From Planctomycetota bacterium (GTDB taxonomy: Bacteria > Planctomycetota > Phycisphaerae > Sedimentisphaerales > Anaerobacaceae), in assembly GCA_017885385.1 (NCBI GenBank), contig JAFNGF010000120.1, positions 151 through 6,608 of the forward strand: a stretch of 6,458 bases of DNA. Direction: 5' to 3'. Position 1 is the stretch's first letter, and every line of letters starts with the position of its first letter. Under the pieces are notes generated by a model. It did not search any database and had not been told where the DNA came from. It saw nothing but the letters and a program-made list of their open reading frames with translations. Made by a program: the position numbers and the translations under genes. This document shows positions 5,978-6,458 of the stretch, piece by piece.

Positions 5978-6124
5978 AACCGTTCACAGGTAGAGCATAA
6001 AGTTTGTGTCATTGCGAGGCCTTTAGGCCGAAGCAATCTCAAGCTTTCGAAGCCCAGAGATTGCCGCGCTCGGCTCTGCCTCGCTCGCGATGACAAAATT
6101 CAACAGTTTAGTCTTTGAACGGTT
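5978..6124. mobile_element. MITE-like palindromic element, non-coding
   Basis: Outer 9-bp exact inverted repeats AACCGTTCA (5978-5986) and TGAACGGTT (6116-6124) enclose an imperfect palindrome at 6007-6095. In that core, TGTCATTGCGAG (6007-6018) pairs with CTCGCGATGACA (6084-6095) with one mismatch, and GCAATCTC (6033-6040) pairs exactly with GAGATTGC (6057-6064). The core resembles a repeat (GTCATTGCGAGG, GAAGCAATCTC) I recall from several unrelated bacterial genomes. No ORF or transposase is present, so any movement would depend on an enzyme elsewhere. It fills most of the gap between the peptidase and propeller genes; no promoter was recognised there. Confidence 0.6.
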
Positions 6125-6156
6125 GTTAAATTCCTTTCGAATTTTGAGGGGCTGTA

Positions 6157-6458
6157 ATGGCAGATAAATTTCACAGAACTAGGGTCTTACCTGGTAGATT
6201 GATTGTTGCAGCATTGGTCTGCTTTCTGTTGATTTCACCGGCAAGCCGGAGCTGGGCGGTAACCAGCAAAATTACCCGCCACGCCGGAAGGGGTGATTTG
6301 CAAAAAGGCGAAGCTAAAGATGTTGTCATCGATTCCAGAGGGACGCTCCAGCTCGGCCGGGCAGCCGAAGTGCTGGTCAAGGAGTTCAAGGACGTCTGGT
6401 CGATAAATAGTATCGTGGCAGCTGCTGAGACGGTTTACCTGGGCACCAGTCCCAACGG
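6157..6458 (+). CDS. Secreted, probable beta-propeller protein, 3'-truncated by the window edge
   Basis: The ATG at 6157 has a good ribosome site (GAGGGG, 6146-6151), and the frame is open to the window end (100 codons plus 2 bases). Residues 1-35 are a typical signal peptide: basic MADKFHRTR, hydrophobic LIVAALVCFLLI, cleavage probably near SRSWA. The mature part begins TSKITRHAGRGDLQKGEAKD, then VVIDSRGTLQLGR, VWSINSIVAAAETVYLGTSPN. The repeated pattern of a short strand, a turn and a YLGTSPNG-type blade end is like the opening blade of secreted propeller proteins that I associate with Planctomycetota. The fold is inferred from one blade only. It follows the S55-like gene on the same strand with a 198-bp gap, so the two may be functionally linked but need not share a transcript. 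Confidence 0.7.
   Translation, partial: MADKFHRTRVLPGRLIVAALVCFLLISPASRSWAVTSKITRHAGRGDLQKGEAKDVVIDSRGTLQLGRAAEVLVKEFKDVWSINSIVAAAETVYLGTSPN

Overview
The window reads as a stretch of bacterial chromosome of moderate GC content, most likely from the Planctomycetota (Phycisphaerae/Sedimentisphaerales type). That assignment rests on family resemblance recalled from memory: the N-terminus of the TPR membrane protein, the exported SpoIVB-S55-like protein followed by a propeller-like secreted protein, and the abundance of short dispersed repeats. No rRNA or other taxonomic marker is present, so it is an inference.

Layout, left to right. (1) The C-terminal nine-tenths of a TrkH-type potassium channel subunit (1-1296, +, cut by the window edge), whose stop codon overlaps the start of a small exported, membrane-anchored protein with an OB-fold-like core (1296-1781, +). 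(2) A 97-bp convergent gap. (3) An RluA/RluD-family 23S rRNA pseudouridine synthase (1879-2916, -). (4) A cluster of palindromes, one of them a likely terminator, then a single-pass membrane protein with TPR-like helices (3034-3897, -). (5) A 213-bp divergent control region with back-to-back promoters that appear to share one palindromic -35 hexamer. (6) A 615-residue exported protein with both halves of a SpoIVB (S55) peptidase domain, in the reverse order from SpoIVB (4111-5958, +). (7) A 198-bp gap holding a MITE-like palindromic element, then the first 100 codons of a secreted, probably beta-propeller protein (6157 to the window end, +).

Three themes stand out. First, the S55-like protein keeps the Asp and Ser catalytic motifs (D89, S102) in its N-terminal part and the His motif (H278) about 175 residues later, while SpoIVB has His first. 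This looks like a circular permutation of a chymotrypsin-like protease; with the propeller gene downstream it may form an envelope protein-processing pair. Second, the window carries three different 7-bp tandem repeats, all inside genes: two in signal-peptide codons and one in a surface loop of the pseudouridine synthase. Since 7 is not a multiple of 3, unit gain or loss would shift the frame, so the two signal-peptide arrays are candidate phase-variation switches. Third, several other palindromic or inverted-repeat sequences sit in the gaps and in one coding linker, pointing to a genome colonised by short repeats.

No tRNA, rRNA, CRISPR, insertion sequence or transposase gene was found.
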